From Trichothermofontia sp964536415 (GTDB lineage: Bacteria; Cyanobacteriota; Cyanobacteriia; B231), in contig CAZHXN010000009.1 of the NCBI GenBank assembly GCA_964536415.1, forward strand, positions 1-64,000: a DNA stretch of 64,000 nucleotides, read 5' to 3'. Positions 62,075 through 64,000 of this stretch are shown here, piece by piece. The position numbers and the translations under genes are program-made. How positions within the stretch are numbered: the first letter of the stretch is position 1; every line of letters begins with the position of its first letter. The notes below the pieces were generated by a model, which was not told where the DNA came from, made no database searches, and saw nothing but the letters and a program-made list of their open reading frames with translations.

Positions 62075-62432
62075 AGCGTCTCCAAGCTGAAGGCCAGCAC
62101 TCTGCACTCCCTTTCTACTGAGAATTCCCTCCGACAAGCGCGGAGATACCAGTAGTTTTATGTATTTCTTCCCTCTAAATGGAGGCTAAAGTGACCGGAA
62201 ACCGGGGCATTGACTCATCAAATCTTCATGAAGGTCCGTGTAAGCATCCCTCCCCAGCAGACAGGAACCGTGGGGTGTAACGCACAGCGGCGATAGGAGA
62301 GCAATCAGGGGCAATGGGAGACGGTCACACTCTGATTACATTCAGTGATACATTCAGAGAATTGGGCAAATGCCCGGTTAATGGCAAAATGCCTGGTGAA
62401 GAGTGCCCTGGTTATGTGTTCGGGAGGGGAGC

Positions 62433-63881
62433 GTGAGTCAAGCCTTTGATTACGATCTGGTGATTTTAGGGGCCGGTGTGGGCGGTCATGGGGCCGCGTT
62501 ACATGCGGTCAGCAAGGGTCTCAAGACGGCGATCGTCGAGGCAGCAGACATTGGGGGGACCTGTGTCAATCGGGGCTGTATCCCCTCGAAGGCTCTGTTG
62601 GCGGCAGCAGGGCGAGTCCGGGAACTGCGGAACCAGCATCACCTTCAGGCATTGGGTATTGCCGTGACTCAAGTTACCTACGATCGCCAGGGCATCGCCG
62701 ATCACGCCAACAATCTAGTGACCAAAATCCGGGGCGACATGGCGGGTTCCTTGAAACGGCTGGGGATTGACGTGATCCAAGGCTGGGGACGGCTGGCTGG
62801 TCCCCAAAAGGTCACCGTGACCACCGAGGCGGGGGACAAAACCGTAACGGCCCGCGATGTGATTTTGGCACCAGGGTCAGTGCCCTTTGTGCCCCCAGGG
62901 ATTGAACTGGATGGTCGCACGGTGTTTACCAGTGACGACGGATTGAAGTTGGAAACCGTCCCCCCCTGGGTGGTGATTGTCGGCAGTGGCTACATTGGCC
63001 TGGAGTTTGCAGATATCTATTCCGCCCTGGGATCGGAAATCACGATGGTCGAGGCCCTCGATACCTTGATGCCGGGATTTGATCCCGATATCGCTACCCA
63101 GGCCCAACGGGTCCTTATTGGTCCCCGTGATATTGAAACCCATGTGGGCACTCTGGCCTATAAGGTGATACCGGGATCACCCGTTGTCGTTGAGTTGGCG
63201 GATGCTAAGACAAAGGAAATTATCGATGTCCTCGAAGTGGATGCCTGCTTGGTGGCCACTGGGCGGGTCCCGGCTACGAAGGATCTGGGGTTGGAGCGCG
63301 TTGGGGTGGATCTCGATCGCCGGGGCTTTATCCCCGTAGACGATCGCATGGCCATCCTGGTGAACGGTCAGCCGGTCCCCCACCTGTGGGCGATCGGAGA
63401 CGCAACGGGCAAAATGATGTTGGCCCATGCCGCTTCAGCCCAAGGCATCGTGGCGGTGGAAAATATGTGTGGCCACGATCGCACGGTCAGCTATCAGAGC
63501 ATCCCCGCTGCCACCTTTACCCATCCTGAAATTAGCTTTGTCGGGTTAACCGAACCCCAGGCCAAGGAAAAAGCGCAGGCGGAAGGCTTCCCGCTGGGGG
63601 TCACCCGCAGCTACTTCCGGGCCAACTCCAAGGCGATCGCCGAGGGTGAGACCGATGGTCTCGCAAAAATCATCTACCGCCAGGATACAGGGGAACTCCT
63701 CGGTGCCCACATTTTTGGCCTCCATGCAGCGGATCTAATTCAGGAAGCCGCCAATGCGATCGCCCAACGCCAGTCGATTCGTGAACTAGCGTACCTGGTC
63801 CATACCCATCCCACCCTCTCGGAGATTCTCGATGAAGCCTACAAGCGGGCACTACCCACGCTAACCGCGTCGTCGGCCTAA
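62433..63881 (+). CDS. lpdA: Dihydrolipoyl dehydrogenase
   Basis: This flavoprotein reoxidises dihydrolipoamide in the pyruvate dehydrogenase complex. GTG 62433, with GGGAGGGGA upstream, gives 482 residues: FAD loop DLVILGAGVGGHGAALHAVS, the redox disulfide GGTCVNRGCIPSKALLAAAG, NAD loop VIVGSGYIGLEFADIYSALG, and the C-terminal His-Glu pair in HTHPTLSEILDEA. The protein is long and cyanobacterial in type, which lacks the N-terminal lipoyl domain. The frame extends 30 bases upstream without conserved sequence. Upstream, the gap holds imperfect duplications near 62333-62410. Confidence 0.96.
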   Translation: MSQAFDYDLVILGAGVGGHGAALHAVSKGLKTAIVEAADIGGTCVNRGCIPSKALLAAAGRVRELRNQHHLQALGIAVTQVTYDRQGIADHANNLVTKIRGDMAGSLKRLGIDVIQGWGRLAGPQKVTVTTEAGDKTVTARDVILAPGSVPFVPPGIELDGRTVFTSDDGLKLETVPPWVVIVGSGYIGLEFADIYSALGSEITMVEALDTLMPGFDPDIATQAQRVLIGPRDIETHVGTLAYKVIPGSPVVVELADAKTKEIIDVLEVDACLVATGRVPATKDLGLERVGVDLDRRGFIPVDDRMAILVNGQPVPHLWAIGDATGKMMLAHAASAQGIVAVENMCGHDRTVSYQSIPAATFTHPEISFVGLTEPQAKEKAQAEGFPLGVTRSYFRANSKAIAEGETDGLAKIIYRQDTGELLGAHIFGLHAADLIQEAANAIAQRQSIRELAYLVHTHPTLSEILDEAYKRALPTLTASSA

Positions 63882-63889
63882 CGAGTGGG

Positions 63890-64000
63890 TCAACAATGGG
63901 GTTGGGGGAGCGAGAGTTCAAGGGCAACCCGCTTGTGAAGCAGTAACTGTTGCGGACGCCCCAGGGTGAGGACGTAGGCCAGGGGCAGGGGAGCCGACTT
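63890..64000 (-). CDS. C-terminal end of an unidentified gene (cut by window edge)
   Basis: On the minus strand an open frame runs from the window end to a TGA at 63890-63892, encoding 36 residues (SAPLPLAYVLTLGRPQQLLL onward). It reads like the end of a soluble protein, and its position (convergent with lpdA, 9-bp gap) fits a gene. I cannot identify it from so short a piece. Confidence 0.35.
   Translation of the reverse strand, partial: KSAPLPLAYVLTLGRPQQLLLHKRVALELSLPQPHC

Overview
The window is chromosomal DNA from a cyanobacterium. The signs are dense HIP1-type GCGATCGC octamers and their CGATCG cores, the sulfolipid pair sqdB-sqdX, a Calvin-cycle type GAPDH, an RRM gene next to rpsU, and many cyanobacteria-typical small families (DUF1823, DUF2605, DUF2973, DUF4347, Uma2/Rpn-type nucleases). 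GC content is moderate and intergenic regions are rich in repeats, which resembles Leptolyngbya-like genomes; I cannot name the species. The sequence is a scaffolded draft with two N runs: 10 N inside thrS and 70 N next to a tRNA-Val.

Layout. 0-8.2 kb: edge gene fragment, pentapeptide-repeat protein, broken WD40 gene, adenosine-specific-kinase-like gene, recG, broken Uma2 gene with an Rpn-type tail, methyltransferase. 8.6-17.5 kb: DUF4347/golvesin/RTX surface protein, small secreted protein, isoaspartyl peptidase, ilvA, RRM protein-rpsU, frameshifted gamma-glutamylcyclotransferase-like gene, DUF2973 and DUF2605. 17.6-27.4 kb: thrS, Rpn-type nuclease, secreted protein, sqdB-sqdX, iron-binding futA-type protein behind a palindrome and promoter, SDR, tRNA-Val. 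27.5-38.5 kb: FecR-CHASE2 hybrid kinase pair, purM, Fur-family regulator, NfeD-stomatin pair, coaD overlapping a coiled-coil Cdv3-like gene, CDF transporter, alpha/beta hydrolase.

38.7-52.6 kb is an exopolysaccharide/O-antigen locus: glycosyltransferases, a priming sugar transferase, gmd and fcl for GDP-L-fucose, a DegT-type aminotransferase and an O-antigen ligase/polymerase, with uvrA embedded in the middle. Its second half (about 46.7-52.5 kb) is visibly AT-richer, and I saw no complete HIP1 octamer there, which suggests acquired or fast-evolving DNA. 52.6-64 kb: DUF1823, DUF389 membrane protein, PadR regulator, ebfC, murB-murC, gap2, tRNA-Leu, TrmH-type methyltransferase, lpdA.

I found no obvious new defence or biosynthetic system. 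The most unusual signals are: (1) at least a dozen short two-copy tandem duplications (8-19 bp, each of different sequence), mostly intergenic, four of them at start codons and one breaking the WD40 gene; (2) a Uma2 nuclease fused to an Rpn/DUF2887 tail and interrupted by a single TGA; (3) families of GC-rich intergenic hairpin repeats; (4) several genes broken by single small lesions, some of which may be assembly errors.
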